From Solirubrobacteraceae bacterium (GTDB taxonomy: Bacteria > Actinomycetota > Thermoleophilia > Solirubrobacterales > Solirubrobacteraceae): a DNA stretch of 64,000 bases. Below, one piece after another: positions 36,486 to 45,429 of this stretch (within the stretch, counting starts at the first letter, position 1; each line of letters starts with the position of its first letter). Where the stretch lies: assembly GCA_030447275.1 (NCBI GenBank), contig JAUJPF010000005.1, forward strand, positions 62,001 through 126,000, given 5' to 3'. Both the position numbers and the translations under genes were made by a program. Below the pieces are notes generated by a model. That model saw only the letters and a list, made by a program, of their open reading frames with translations. It was not told the origin of the DNA and made no database searches.

Positions 36486-38471
36486 ATGTCGTACTTCGTC
36501 ACCGGGGCCACGGGCTTCATCGGGCGGCATCTCGTCGAGCAGCTGCTCAAGCGCGACGGAGACATCCACGTGCTCGTGCGCGAGGGGTCGCGGGGCAAGC
36601 TCGACGAGCTGATCCAGAGGTGGAACGCCGAGCCGGGGCGGATCGTGCCGGTCGTCGGCGAGCTGACGGAGCCTCGCCTCGGCGTGTCCGACGACGACGT
36701 CGCGCGCATGAAGGAGAGCGGCGTCCGCCACTTCTTCCACCTCGCGGCGATCTACGACATGACGGCCGACGACGAGCGCAACGAGAAGCTCAACGTCGAC
36801 GGCACCCGCAACGCCGTCACCCTCGCCAACGAGATCGAGGCCGGCGTGCTCCACCACGTCTCCTCGATCGCCGCCGCCGGCCTGCACAAGGGGCTGTTCC
36901 GCGAGGACCACTTCGACGAGGGCCAGAAGCTCCCGTCGGCCTACCACCGGACGAAGTTCGAGTCCGAGAAGATCGCCCGCGAGGAGTCGACGGTCCCGTG
37001 GCGCGTCTACCGGCCCGCGATCGTCGTCGGCAACTCCGAAACCGGCGAGATGGACAAGATCGACGGTCCGTACTACTTCTTCAAGCTCCTCCAGAAGCTG
37101 CGCGGCTGGTTCCCGGAGTGGATGCCGCTCGTCGCGCCGGAGATGGGCTACACGAACGTCGTCCCCGTCGACTACGTGGCCAAGGCGATGGACCACATCG
37201 CGCACACGCCCGACCTCGACGGCCAGGCCTTCCACCTCACGAACCCGAAGTCGCAGCGCTCGGGCGAGGTGATGAACGAGTTCGCCAAGGCCGCGCACGC
37301 GCCGCAGACCGGCCTGCGCATCGACAACCGCATCCTCCAGTCGCTGCCCAAGGGCGCGCTCTCGATGGTCATGCAGGCCCCGCCGCTCAAGGACGCCCGC
37401 CGCGCCCTGCTCGCGGACCTCGGCATCCCCGAGGAGGTCATCGAGTACGTCGGGCTGACCGCGCAGTTCGACACGCGCGACACCGAGCGCGCGCTGAAGG
37501 GCACCGGCATCGAGGTCCCGGACCTGGAGACCTACGCGTGGCGGCTGTGGGACTACTACGAGCGCCACCTCGACCCCGACCTCTACCGGGACCACTCGTT
37601 CGAGGCCGCCGTCAACGGCAAGCGCGTGCTCATCACCGGCGGCTCGTCGGGGATCGGCGCGGCGGCGGCCAAGAAGATCGCGGCGGCCGGCGGCATCCCG
37701 CTGCTCGTCGCGCGGGGCATCGAGAAGCTCGAGGAGATCAAGACGGAGATCGAGTCCGACGGCGGCACCGCGTACGTGTACTCGGCCGACCTCGCCGACA
37801 TGGACTCGCTCGACGAGCTGGTCGAGAAGGTCCGCTCCGAGCATCCGGTGGTGGACATCCTCATCAACAACGCGGGCCGTTCGATCCGGCGCTCGATCGC
37901 CCTGAGCTACGAGCGCTTCCATGACTTCGAGCGCACGATGCAGCTGAACTACTTCGGCGCGATCCGGCTCACGATGAACCTGCTGCCGCACATGACCGAG
38001 CGCAAGTCCGGCCACGTCATCCAGATCAGCTCGATCGGCGCGCAGACGAACCCGCCGCGGTTCAGCGCGTACGTCGCGTCGAAGGCGGCGCTCGACGCGT
38101 GGACGCGCGTCGTCGGCTCGGAGGTCATCGGCGACAACGTCCACTTCACGACGATCCACATGCAGCTCGTGAAGACGCCGATGATCGCGCCGACGAAGAT
38201 CTACGACGCGTTCCCGACGATCACGCCGGACGAGGCCGCCGACCTCATCTGCGAGGCGATCCGGACCAAGCCGAAGACGATCAACACGCGCCTCGGCACG
38301 TTCGGCGAGGTCCTCTACGCGCTCGCCCCGAAGGCGGTGGACCAGATCCTCCACACGGCGTACAAGGTGTTCCCCGACTCGGCGGCCGCCTCGGGCAAGC
38401 AGGACCCCAACGAGAAGGCGTCGATGGAGCAGATCGCCATGGCCAACCTGATGAAGGGCGTGCACTGGTAG
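36486..38471 (+). CDS. Double short-chain dehydrogenase, fatty acyl-CoA reductase-like
   Basis: The 661-residue protein fuses an extended SDR/NAD-binding domain (residues 1-370; GATGFIGRHLVEQLL, YHRTKFESEKIA) to a classical SDR (about 375-640; VLITGGSSGIGAAAAKK, NNAGRS, ISSIGAQTN, YVASKAALDAW). This layout matches mycobacterial acyl-CoA reductases of the AcrA1 type that reduce long-chain acyl-CoA toward alcohols. ATG 36,486 has a GGGAGAGG site. It follows the crotonase gene closely. The assignment to fatty-acyl reduction rests on architecture only. Confidence 0.88.
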   Translation: MSYFVTGATGFIGRHLVEQLLKRDGDIHVLVREGSRGKLDELIQRWNAEPGRIVPVVGELTEPRLGVSDDDVARMKESGVRHFFHLAAIYDMTADDERNEKLNVDGTRNAVTLANEIEAGVLHHVSSIAAAGLHKGLFREDHFDEGQKLPSAYHRTKFESEKIAREESTVPWRVYRPAIVVGNSETGEMDKIDGPYYFFKLLQKLRGWFPEWMPLVAPEMGYTNVVPVDYVAKAMDHIAHTPDLDGQAFHLTNPKSQRSGEVMNEFAKAAHAPQTGLRIDNRILQSLPKGALSMVMQAPPLKDARRALLADLGIPEEVIEYVGLTAQFDTRDTERALKGTGIEVPDLETYAWRLWDYYERHLDPDLYRDHSFEAAVNGKRVLITGGSSGIGAAAAKKIAAAGGIPLLVARGIEKLEEIKTEIESDGGTAYVYSADLADMDSLDELVEKVRSEHPVVDILINNAGRSIRRSIALSYERFHDFERTMQLNYFGAIRLTMNLLPHMTERKSGHVIQISSIGAQTNPPRFSAYVASKAALDAWTRVVGSEVIGDNVHFTTIHMQLVKTPMIAPTKIYDAFPTITPDEAADLICEAIRTKPKTINTRLGTFGEVLYALAPKAVDQILHTAYKVFPDSAAASGKQDPNEKASMEQIAMANLMKGVHW

Positions 38472-39041
38472 CCCACTACGAGTCGCCGACCGTCTGCTGG
38501 CAGCTGTGGGAGCGCGAGGCCGCGGTCGCGCTGCGCCCGCACGTGCTCGGCTACCGCGGCTACCGGGAGTGGAACTCGGTCGGCTTCCGGCGGCTGGAGA
38601 CGCCGTCGCGCGAGGTGCACGTGATCCTCAGCTTCGGGCCGCGGATCCGCGCGAACGGCGAGGAGGTCGAGTCGTTCGTCGCCGCGCCGCACACGCGCCA
38701 CGCGGTGGTCGAGTCGGGAGGCGAGCAGCACTGCGTCGAGATCCGCCTCACGCCGCTGGGCGCGTACCTCGTGCTCGGGGTGCCGCTGGACGAGCTGGCC
38801 GACCGGACGCTGCCGTTCGAGGACGTCTGGGGCGACGGCGAGCTGGTCGAGCGCCTCCACGACGCGCCGTCGTGGGGCGCGCGGTTCGATCTCCTCGACG
38901 CCGTCCTCGCCGCCCGGATCGCGGCGGGCCGGCCGCTGCGCCCGGAGGTCGAGGCGGCGTGGCATCGCGCGACGGCTGCCGGCGGGCTTCAGCGCCGACG
39001 AGGTCACATCCGTCCAAGACGCTGCGCCCGCCGCCGCTTAG
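38465..39041 (+). pseudogene. AraC-family regulator lacking its HTH domain
   Basis: The first 170 codons read as the ligand-binding half of an AraC regulator: LRPHVLGYRGYREW, VILSFGPRIRANGEEVESFVA, VEIRLTPLGAYLVLGVPLDELADRTL and the pre-HTH helix AWHRATAAGG. Then, in the next frame, comes GFSADEVTSVQDAAPAAA and a stop, which looks like the extreme C-terminus of the same family (VTSVQD tails). The intervening 80 or so residues with both HTH motifs are absent. No ATG or GTG fits; a CTG at 38,465 is the nearest. Either a real internal deletion or an assembly gap. Confidence 0.6.
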
Positions 39042-39051
39042 CCTCGACGGC

Positions 39052-39426
39052 ATGAGCATCTACCCGACCTACCACTACCGCGACGCGCGCGCCGGGATCG
39101 ACTTCCTCGAGTGCGCGTTCGGGTTCGAGCGCAAGGCCGTGTACGAAGGCGATGGCGGCAGGGTGCAGCACGCCGAGCTGCGGTTCGGCGACGGCATCGT
39201 CATGCTCGGCGACGCCGAAACCGACTACGCGAAGCTCGCCCCGCCTCCGGGGACCGGATCGGTCTACATCGCGGTCGACGACGTCGATGCGCTGCACGAG
39301 CGCGCGAAGGCGGCGGGTGCGGAGATCGTCTACGGGCCGAAGGACCAGGACTACGGCTCGCGCGACTTCACCGCCCGCGACCCCGAGGGCAACCTCTGGT
39401 CGTTCGGGACCTACCGGCCTTCGTGA
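39052..39426 (+). CDS. VOC (glyoxalase/bleomycin-resistance-like) protein
   Basis: The 124-residue protein has the paired beta-alpha-beta units of the VOC fold: YHYRDARAGIDFLECAFGFERKAVY, HAELRFGDGIVMLGD, VYIAVDDVDALHERAKAAGAEIV and ARDPEGNLWSFGTY with the final Glu-type metal position. Substrate unknown. VOC genes often follow AraC regulators of the type found just upstream. Confidence 0.88.
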   Translation: MSIYPTYHYRDARAGIDFLECAFGFERKAVYEGDGGRVQHAELRFGDGIVMLGDAETDYAKLAPPPGTGSVYIAVDDVDALHERAKAAGAEIVYGPKDQDYGSRDFTARDPEGNLWSFGTYRPS

Positions 39427-39463
39427 CACCGGGGCACTCGCCCGCGCGGGTAAGACCGCGGGC

Positions 39464-40306
39464 ATGCTCCGGCGCGCCCACGCCGCCCTCGACGAGCACG
39501 AGATCCTCAACTCGTCGAGCGCGATCGCCTTCCAGGTCCTGTTCGCGCTGGTCCCGCTCGGGCTGTTCACGGTCGCGCTGCTCGGGTTCCTCGAGCTCGA
39601 CCGGGTGTGGCAGGACGCGGCCGCCGAGATCAGGCCGGAGCTCTCGCCGGCCGCGTTCACCGTCATCGACGACACGGTGCGGAAGGTCCTCTCCCAGCAG
39701 CAGCCGTTCTGGCTGACCGCGGGCGCGGCGCTCGCGATCTGGCGGCTGTCGGCGGCGATGCGCGCGGCGATGGGCGCGCTCGACCGCGTCTACGAGTGCG
39801 AGGACAGCGACCGCTCGCTCCTCTCCGAGCTGCGGACGTCGATCGCGCTGTCGCTGGTGACGACGGCGCTGCTGCTGGTCGCGCTCGCGGTCGTCCACCT
39901 CGGGCCGCTCGTGGTGACGACCGGCAACGCGGCGGCCGAGGTCCTGTCGGTCGTCGTGCGCTGGGGGATCGGGCTCGGCCTCGGCGTCCTCGCCGTCGGC
40001 GTGATCATCCACTTCGGCCCCGCGCGCGGGCAGTCGCTCGGCTGGGTCTCGCGCGGGACGCTGCTGTGCGCGACGGCGTGGCTGCTCGCGACGTTCGCGT
40101 TCGCGCTGTACGTGACCCGGCTCGCCGACTACGGCTCGGCGTTCGGGTCGTTCGCGACCGTCTTCCTGCTGCTCACCTACCTGTACCTCTCGGCCGCGGC
40201 GTTCCTCGTCGGCGTCGAGATCGACGTGCGCGCGCGGGCGTCGGCCGAGGAGGGCACGGACCGCGCGCCCGCCGCGGGCGTCAGCTCGTTGCGAACGTCA
40301 CCGTGA
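39464..40306 (+). CDS. YihY/BrkB-family membrane protein
   Basis: The 280-residue protein has about six hydrophobic helices in the YihY pattern: SSAIAFQVLFALVPLGLFTVALLGF, WLTAGAALAIWRLSAAMRAAMGALDRVY, ALSLVTTALLLVALAVVHL, IGLGLGVLAVGVIIHFG, LLCATAWLLATFAFALYVT and FATVFLLLTYLYLSAAAFLVGVEID. These map to the inner membrane; the function of the family is poorly known. The gene converges on the SIMPL gene, overlapping 26 bases. Confidence 0.88.
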   Translation: MLRRAHAALDEHEILNSSSAIAFQVLFALVPLGLFTVALLGFLELDRVWQDAAAEIRPELSPAAFTVIDDTVRKVLSQQQPFWLTAGAALAIWRLSAAMRAAMGALDRVYECEDSDRSLLSELRTSIALSLVTTALLLVALAVVHLGPLVVTTGNAAAEVLSVVVRWGIGLGLGVLAVGVIIHFGPARGQSLGWVSRGTLLCATAWLLATFAFALYVTRLADYGSAFGSFATVFLLLTYLYLSAAAFLVGVEIDVRARASAEEGTDRAPAAGVSSLRTSP

Positions 40307-40997
40307 CGCCCGCGAAGACCCGCGTCCGCCCAGGAGAGATCGGCGGGCGCCCGGTGAGGGCCGCCCCCTCGCGGAGCTCGCCGCCGCTGCCGCTCTGCTC
40401 GTCGAAGTCGTCGGCGCCCGACTCGCGGATGCGCAGCACCGGCCCGAGCGTCAGGCCCGCCTCCTGCGCGAGCCGCGCGGCCTTCGCGCGGGCGTCGGCG
40501 AACGCGAGCGCCAGCGCGTCGCGGTAGACGGCGCTCGCGTTCGCGAGGCCGAACTCGGGGCCGTACACGTTGGTGGCGCCGGCGCGCACGCCGGCGTCGA
40601 CGATCGCGCCGGCGCGGCCGAGCTCCCGGATCGTGACCGCGACGCCGTTGCGGGCGACGTAATGGGTCTTGTTGCGGACGGTGGCCCGGTCGAGGCTGAC
40701 GACGTCGGTGCGGAGGTCGCCGCTCAGCACGCCGCCCTGGCGGCGGATCGCGCTCGTGATGCGGCGCATCGTCGCCGAGTTGGCGCGCAGCGCGGCGCTC
40801 GCCGTGCGGCGCCGCGTCGTGACCCCGAGGCGGAAGATCGCGATGTCGTTGTCGGCGAACAGCGAGCCGTCGCCGGCGACGGTGATGCTGCGTTCGTCGG
40901 CGGCGTCCCCCGACTGCTGGGCGGCGGCGGGCGCGGCGGCGACGAGCGCGGCGGCGAGGAGCGGGAGCGCGGCGAGCGTGAAGCGGCGGCTGAGCAT
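40281..40997 (-). CDS. SIMPL-domain (DUF541) exported protein
   Basis: The 238-residue product has a Tat/Sec-like signal (LSRRFTLAALPLLAAALVAAAPAAAQQ). The mature part begins RSITVAGDGSLFADNDIAIFRLGV and continues with the alternating beta-alpha pattern and DALALAFADARAKAARLAQEAGLTLGPVLRI that mark SIMPL proteins. Bacterial members are periplasmic/surface proteins linked to oxidative stress. Both ends and frame look normal. Confidence 0.85.
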   Translation of the reverse strand: MLSRRFTLAALPLLAAALVAAAPAAAQQSGDAADERSITVAGDGSLFADNDIAIFRLGVTTRRRTASAALRANSATMRRITSAIRRQGGVLSGDLRTDVVSLDRATVRNKTHYVARNGVAVTIRELGRAGAIVDAGVRAGATNVYGPEFGLANASAVYRDALALAFADARAKAARLAQEAGLTLGPVLRIRESGADDFDEQSGSGGELREGAALTGRPPISPGRTRVFAGVTVTFATS

Positions 40998-41069
40998 GGG
41001 CGGGAGCGTGGCAGGCGGCCGCCGCGCGACGCGCCGGTTCTTGGCGCAGCGCCGCTGCGCGCGTGCCCG

Positions 41070-41642
41070 TCAGCGCTGCTCGTACTCGCGGATCTTCGTC
41101 CTGACGTCCTGACGGTTCGAGGCCTTGTCGAACGCCAGCGGCGCGGGCGGCTTGTCGCGCTCGAGGCGCACGAGCGCGGCGTGGCGGCCCTCGACCTGGG
41201 CGATGCTCGCGAAGATGGCCAGGAACTCGCGCGACTCGACCCGCGGCGCCGCGCCGTTGTAGGCGCTCACCGCGGTGTCCTCGAGCGTGTTCGCGAGCTT
41301 CAGGAACGCGCTCTCGCTCGCGAGCGCCGCGCCGAAGTCGAGCGGGAGGCGCTCCGGCGCGCGGCCGCCGGCATCCTCGATCGTCGCCCGCAGCGCATCG
41401 ACGTGCTCGACCTCCTGGTCGCGCAGCTCGGCGACGAGCCGCGCGACGCCGTCCGAGAGGGAGGTCTGCTTGAGCGCGTCCCGGTAGAGGCCCGACTGCA
41501 CGTACTCGAGCGAGAGGAGGTACTCGAGCAGGCCGAGGTCGTCCTTGATGTCGGCGACCGCGCGGGCGGCGAGCGGGCCGGCCGCGACCGCGCCGCCCGC
41601 GACCGCGGCGCGGACGATGAGCTGCGCGCGGGTCATGCTCAT
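41070..41642 (-). CDS. Ferritin-like protein, second of a pair
   Basis: The 190-residue protein has a hydrophobic signal or anchor (LIVRAAVAGGAVAAGPLAARAVA) and a ferritin-like four-helix domain with acidic motifs LEYLLSLEYVQSGLYRDAL, LRDQEVEHVDALRATIE, LEDTAVSAYNGA and IAQVEGRHAALVRLE. The EVEH and EGRH units could bind metal. The ATG at 41,642 overlaps the stop of the first ferritin-like gene. The pair lies downstream of ppk1. Function is unknown. Confidence 0.8.
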   Translation of the reverse strand: MSMTRAQLIVRAAVAGGAVAAGPLAARAVADIKDDLGLLEYLLSLEYVQSGLYRDALKQTSLSDGVARLVAELRDQEVEHVDALRATIEDAGGRAPERLPLDFGAALASESAFLKLANTLEDTAVSAYNGAAPRVESREFLAIFASIAQVEGRHAALVRLERDKPPAPLAFDKASNRQDVRTKIREYEQR

Positions 41643-42262
41643 GCGCGAGCCCCCGTGTACCGGCGCAGCGCCGTGCGGACGTCGCCCATGACCATCGGCT
41701 CGGCGAAGGCGCCGTCGGGCAGCGCGCCCTCGAGCTGGCTCGTCCCGACCGAGAACCCGCGCCCGGCGATGCGGTTGAGCGCCGCCGCCTGGCGGCCCTC
41801 GACGGTGTGGATGGCCAGCAGCGACGCGACGAGGTTGCGGTCCTGCACGCGGTTGATCTGGCCGAGGTAGGCGGCGGCGGAGAGGTTCTCGAGCGAGGCC
41901 GCGGACGCCAGCGCCTCCTCCGCGCCGGCGGCGAAGATCGCGTCGAGCGCGGTGGCGGGCGGCCGCGGCCGGCCGCCACCGAGCTTGCGCACCCACCGCT
42001 CGAGGACGGTGACGTGCTCGCGCTCGTTGCGGGCGAAGGCGCCGACGACCTCGCCGGCGCCCGCCGTTGCCAGCGTGCCGCGCGACTCGGCCTCGCGCCA
42101 GAACGCGGCCTCGACGTGCTCGACGCCGAGCAGGAACCGGGCGATCTCGAGGTCGGCGGCGTCGCGCTCCTGCTCGCGCTCGTCCTCGCCCTCGCCGCCG
42201 CACGCGGCGAGCGTCAGCGGTGCGGCGGTGGCGGCGGCGATGAGTGCGCGGCGGGTCGGCAC
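41639..42262 (-). CDS. Ferritin-like lipoprotein, first of a pair
   Basis: This 207-residue protein has a Tat-type lipoprotein signal (PTRRALIAAATAAPLTLAACGG). The ferritin-like helices carry FLLGVEHVEAAFWREAE, FARNEREHVTVLERWV, SLENLSAAAYLGQIN and LLAIHTVEGRQAAALN. Pattern and length parallel the next gene, suggesting an old duplication. It starts 28 bases after the ppk1 stop, so it may belong to the polyphosphate operon. Confidence 0.82.
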   Translation of the reverse strand: MPTRRALIAAATAAPLTLAACGGEGEDEREQERDAADLEIARFLLGVEHVEAAFWREAESRGTLATAGAGEVVGAFARNEREHVTVLERWVRKLGGGRPRPPATALDAIFAAGAEEALASAASLENLSAAAYLGQINRVQDRNLVASLLAIHTVEGRQAAALNRIAGRGFSVGTSQLEGALPDGAFAEPMVMGDVRTALRRYTGARA

Positions 42263-42290
42263 GGCGAGGATTGTGGCGGTCGCGGCGGAC

Positions 42291-44393
42291 CTACGCCTGC
42301 GCGCTCGTGACCTCGGCCGCGCGGCCGGCGTGGCGGACCATCAGCTCGCGGTGGACCGACCGCGGCTCCGGGCCGGGCTCGCGGCGCTCCCACGACCAGT
42401 CGGGGCGCAGATCCCACGCCGAGGTGTCGTCGGCCAGGGAGCGCTCGATGACGTCCATCAGCTCCGCCTTCAGCTCGGCGTCCTCCACCGGCGCGAGCAG
42501 CTCGACGCGCGTGTCGAGGTTGCGCGGCATGAGGTCGGCCGAGCCGGTGTAGACCGTCGTCTCGCCGTCGCGCTCGAAGGCGAAGATCCGCGAGTGCTCG
42601 AGGAAGCGCCCGACGACGGACACGACGCGGATGTTCTCCGAGCACCGCTCGACCCCCGGCCGCAGGCAGCAGATGCCGCGCACGCTGAGGTCGACGGGAA
42701 CGCCGGCCTGCGACGCCCGGTACAGCGCGCGTATGCAGCGGCGGTCGACCAGCGAGTTCATCTTCAGCGCGATCCGCGCCGTCTTGCCGTCCTCGTGGGC
42801 GGCGATCGTGCGGTCGATCTCGTCGATGATCCCGTCGCGCATGTGCGTCGGTGCGACGAGCCCCTTGCGGAACCGTGCCGGCCGGGCGTGGCCGGTGAGG
42901 AAGTTGAACATGTCGGCGACGTCCGAGCCTAGGCCCTCGTCGCACGTGAACAGCCCGATGTCCGTGTAGAGCCGCGCGGTCGTCGCGTGGTAGTTGCCGG
43001 TGCCGACGTGGACGTAGTGGCGCACGCCGTCGCCCTCGCGGCGCACGACGAGCACGCACTTGGCGTGCGTCTTCAGCGACGGGTGGCCGTACACGACGTG
43101 GACGCCCGCCTGCTCGAGCTTGCGCGCCCACTGGATGTTGGCCTGCTCGTCGAAGCGCGCCTTCAGCTCCACCAGGCAGACGGCCTGCTTGCCGCGCTCG
43201 GTCGCGCGCACGAGCGCCGGCACGAGCGGCGAGTCGTCGCTGGTCCGGTAGATCGTGAGCTTGATCGCCAGCACGTCAGGGTCGGTCACCGCCTGCTGGA
43301 CGAACTTCTCGACCGACGACGAGAACGAGTCGTACGGGTGGTGGACGAGGATGTCGCCCTCGCGCATCTCGGCGAGCACGTCGACGTCGTCGCCCTGGAG
43401 GCGCGGCTGGGTGACCGGCGTCCACGGCGGGTCGCGCAGCTCGCCGTGGCCGGGGACGGCCACGAGCTGCATGAGGTCGGTCGCGTCGAGCAGCCCGTCG
43501 ACCTCGTAGACCTGGCGATCCTCGACGTTGAGCGCCTCGACGACCTGCTCGCGCAGCGCCGCCGACATCGACGACCCGATCTCGACGCGCACGGCCTCGC
43601 CGAAGCGGCGGCGGCGCAGCTCGGCCTCGACCGCCTGGAGCAGGTCGTGGGCCTCGTCGGCGATCTCGAGGTCGGCGTCGCGGGTGACGCGGAACACGCC
43701 GTGGTCGACGATCTCCATCCCCGGAAACAGCGCGTCGAGGTTCGCGGCGATGACCTCCTCGAGCGGGACGAACGTCGTCGCGTCCTCTCCCAGCTCGACG
43801 AAGCGCGGGAGCATCTCCTTCGGCACCTTGACGCGCGCGAACGTCGTCTGGTGCGTCTGCGGGTCGCGCACGAGCACGGCGAGTGACAGCGAGAGGTTCG
43901 AGATGTAGGGGAACGGGCGCCCGGCGCCGACCGCGAGCGGCGTGAGCACCGGGAAGATCTGGCGCCGGAAGCGCTCGGCGAGGGCCTGGCGCTCGTCGGG
44001 GACGTCGCCGCACGACACGATCCGAAGGCCGTGGCGCGCGAGCGCGGGCAGGATCTCGTCGTGCAGGCAGCGCGTGTGGCGCTCGGCCTGCGCGACCACG
44101 CGCTCGCGGATCCTGGCGATCACGTCGCGCGGGGTGAGCCCGTCGGCTCCCGGGTCGGTCAGGCCCGCGTCGACCTGGTCCTCGACGCCGGCCACGCGCA
44201 CCATGAAGAACTCGTCGAGGTTCGACGTCCAGATCGCGGCGAACTTCAGCCGCTCGAGCAGCGGGACGTCGTCGTTCTCCGCCAGCTCGAGCACCCGCGC
44301 GTTGAAGTCGAGCCACGACAGCTCGCGGTTGCCGTACAGGTCGCTCGAGCGCAGGTCGATCGCGGCGGCGGTGGGGGTGGTCTCGGTCGTCAT
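42291..44393 (-). CDS. ppk1: Polyphosphate kinase 1
   Basis: The 700-residue enzyme reversibly forms polyphosphate from ATP. The N-terminal domain opens LSWLDFNARVLELAENDDVPLLERLKF, typical of PPK1. Catalytic His motifs are present: SLKTHAKCVLVVRRE (phosphorylated His) and GRFLEHSRIFAFE. The loop YVHVGTGNYHATTARLYTDIGL is also complete. The ATG at 44,393 overlaps the upstream CHAD gene (ATGA). Its length is normal. It is the last core gene of a ppx-CHAD-CHAD-ppk1 operon. Confidence 0.96.
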   Translation of the reverse strand: MTTETTPTAAAIDLRSSDLYGNRELSWLDFNARVLELAENDDVPLLERLKFAAIWTSNLDEFFMVRVAGVEDQVDAGLTDPGADGLTPRDVIARIRERVVAQAERHTRCLHDEILPALARHGLRIVSCGDVPDERQALAERFRRQIFPVLTPLAVGAGRPFPYISNLSLSLAVLVRDPQTHQTTFARVKVPKEMLPRFVELGEDATTFVPLEEVIAANLDALFPGMEIVDHGVFRVTRDADLEIADEAHDLLQAVEAELRRRRFGEAVRVEIGSSMSAALREQVVEALNVEDRQVYEVDGLLDATDLMQLVAVPGHGELRDPPWTPVTQPRLQGDDVDVLAEMREGDILVHHPYDSFSSSVEKFVQQAVTDPDVLAIKLTIYRTSDDSPLVPALVRATERGKQAVCLVELKARFDEQANIQWARKLEQAGVHVVYGHPSLKTHAKCVLVVRREGDGVRHYVHVGTGNYHATTARLYTDIGLFTCDEGLGSDVADMFNFLTGHARPARFRKGLVAPTHMRDGIIDEIDRTIAAHEDGKTARIALKMNSLVDRRCIRALYRASQAGVPVDLSVRGICCLRPGVERCSENIRVVSVVGRFLEHSRIFAFERDGETTVYTGSADLMPRNLDTRVELLAPVEDAELKAELMDVIERSLADDTSAWDLRPDWSWERREPGPEPRSVHRELMVRHAGRAAEVTSAQA

Positions 44394-44965
44394 GACGGCG
44401 TTCCGACCGTGCTACCCGCGGGGCGCTCGCCGATCGCGTACTCCAGCCGCGCGCGGAAGCCCTCGCGCTCGAGCTCGGCCCAGAACGTCAAGAAGCGCGC
44501 GAACAGGAGCTCCCTGCGCGCCCGCAGGTGGACGAGCAGCGCTTCGAGCCCGCGCCACGCCTCGCGGTGCGGCGCGTCGGCGGCCAGCGCGGGGTCGAGG
44601 TCCTCCGCGTCGCCGGCCCGCCGGACGACCTCGACCACGGCCTCGGTGCGCGCGGTCCCGATCAGCCCGAGCACCCGCGGCGCGAGCACGTCGCAGTCGT
44701 GGACCTCGCCGAGCAGGTCCTGGAGCTCCTTGGTGCGCCGCCCGGCCTGCCGCGCGTAGGGGCCGAAGCAGGGCTCGGTGACCTCGAGGACGTAGCGCAG
44801 CCGCTTGGCGGCGATCCGCATGTCGTGCAGCGCCTCGACCTCGGCGGGGTCGAGCGCGCGCGGCACGAACGACCACAGCTCGTCGAGGCGGGCGGCGACG
44901 ATGCGCTCGGCGTTGTCGCCCAGCGTGCCCGCGGGGTCGAGGCCCTTGACCTTGCGCGCCTTCAC
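44390..44965 (-). CDS. CHAD-domain protein, second copy
   Basis: This 191-residue protein consists of a CHAD domain, a helical, positively charged fold known to bind polyphosphate. Conserved His/Arg are in EALHDMRIAAKRLRYVLEV and ELQDLLGEVHDCDVLAPRV. GTG 44,965 overlaps the stop of the first CHAD gene (GTGA). Position between ppx and ppk1 supports a polyphosphate-binding role. The first CHAD gene encodes only half this protein's apparent fold coverage. Confidence 0.88.
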   Translation of the reverse strand: MKARKVKGLDPAGTLGDNAERIVAARLDELWSFVPRALDPAEVEALHDMRIAAKRLRYVLEVTEPCFGPYARQAGRRTKELQDLLGEVHDCDVLAPRVLGLIGTARTEAVVEVVRRAGDAEDLDPALAADAPHREAWRGLEALLVHLRARRELLFARFLTFWAELEREGFRARLEYAIGERPAGSTVGTPS

Positions 44966-45429
44966 GCGACCAGCCGCTCCAGCCGCTCGCGCAGGGTGGG
45001 TGGGCCCGTTTCGGCGTGGCGCAGCGCGGCGGCGAGGATCTCGTTGCCGGCGCGCTGCTCGTCGCGCAGCGCCGCGGCGAACACCTCGAGCCCCACGCGC
45101 TCTTCGGAGCCCATCGCCGCCTCCAGCGCGTCGGTCGCCGCGAGCTGCACGTCGGGGTCGCGGCGCGCGCCGAGCGCGTCGGCCAGCGCCTTGACCTCGC
45201 GCAGCGCCGCGCGGTGCTCGTCGCGCTCGAAGCACGGCGCGAAGATCTCGAGGACCGCCCGCAGCCGCCTCGTCGCGACGCGCATCGCGTGGACGCGCTC
45301 GATGTCGCTCGTGTCGAGGACGCCCTCGAGGTGCTGCCACAGCTCGCCGGCCCGCACGGCGACCGTCCGCGTCGCGGCCTCGGCGAAGGTCATCTCGGCG
45401 TCGATCGGGACGGGCGCGGCCTTCGCCAT
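44962..45429 (-). CDS. CHAD-domain protein, first copy (short)
   Basis: The 155-residue product has the CHAD core (IERVHAMRVATRRLRAVLEIFAPCF, ALADALGARRDPDVQLA) with the HxxRVxxRRLR motif. It is shorter than most CHAD proteins (200-300). ATG 45,429 shares a base with the ppx stop (TGATG). It likely forms a pair with the next CHAD protein. Confidence 0.87.
   Translation of the reverse strand: MAKAAPVPIDAEMTFAEAATRTVAVRAGELWQHLEGVLDTSDIERVHAMRVATRRLRAVLEIFAPCFERDEHRAALREVKALADALGARRDPDVQLAATDALEAAMGSEERVGLEVFAAALRDEQRAGNEILAAALRHAETGPPTLRERLERLVA

Noticed and set aside
30849-38465. Long frames of 1,200-1,360 codons overlapping the PHP-GT4, ABC-F and SDR genes
   Set aside because: They run antisense or out of frame across several well-supported genes and contain low-complexity Arg/Ala/Leu sequence.
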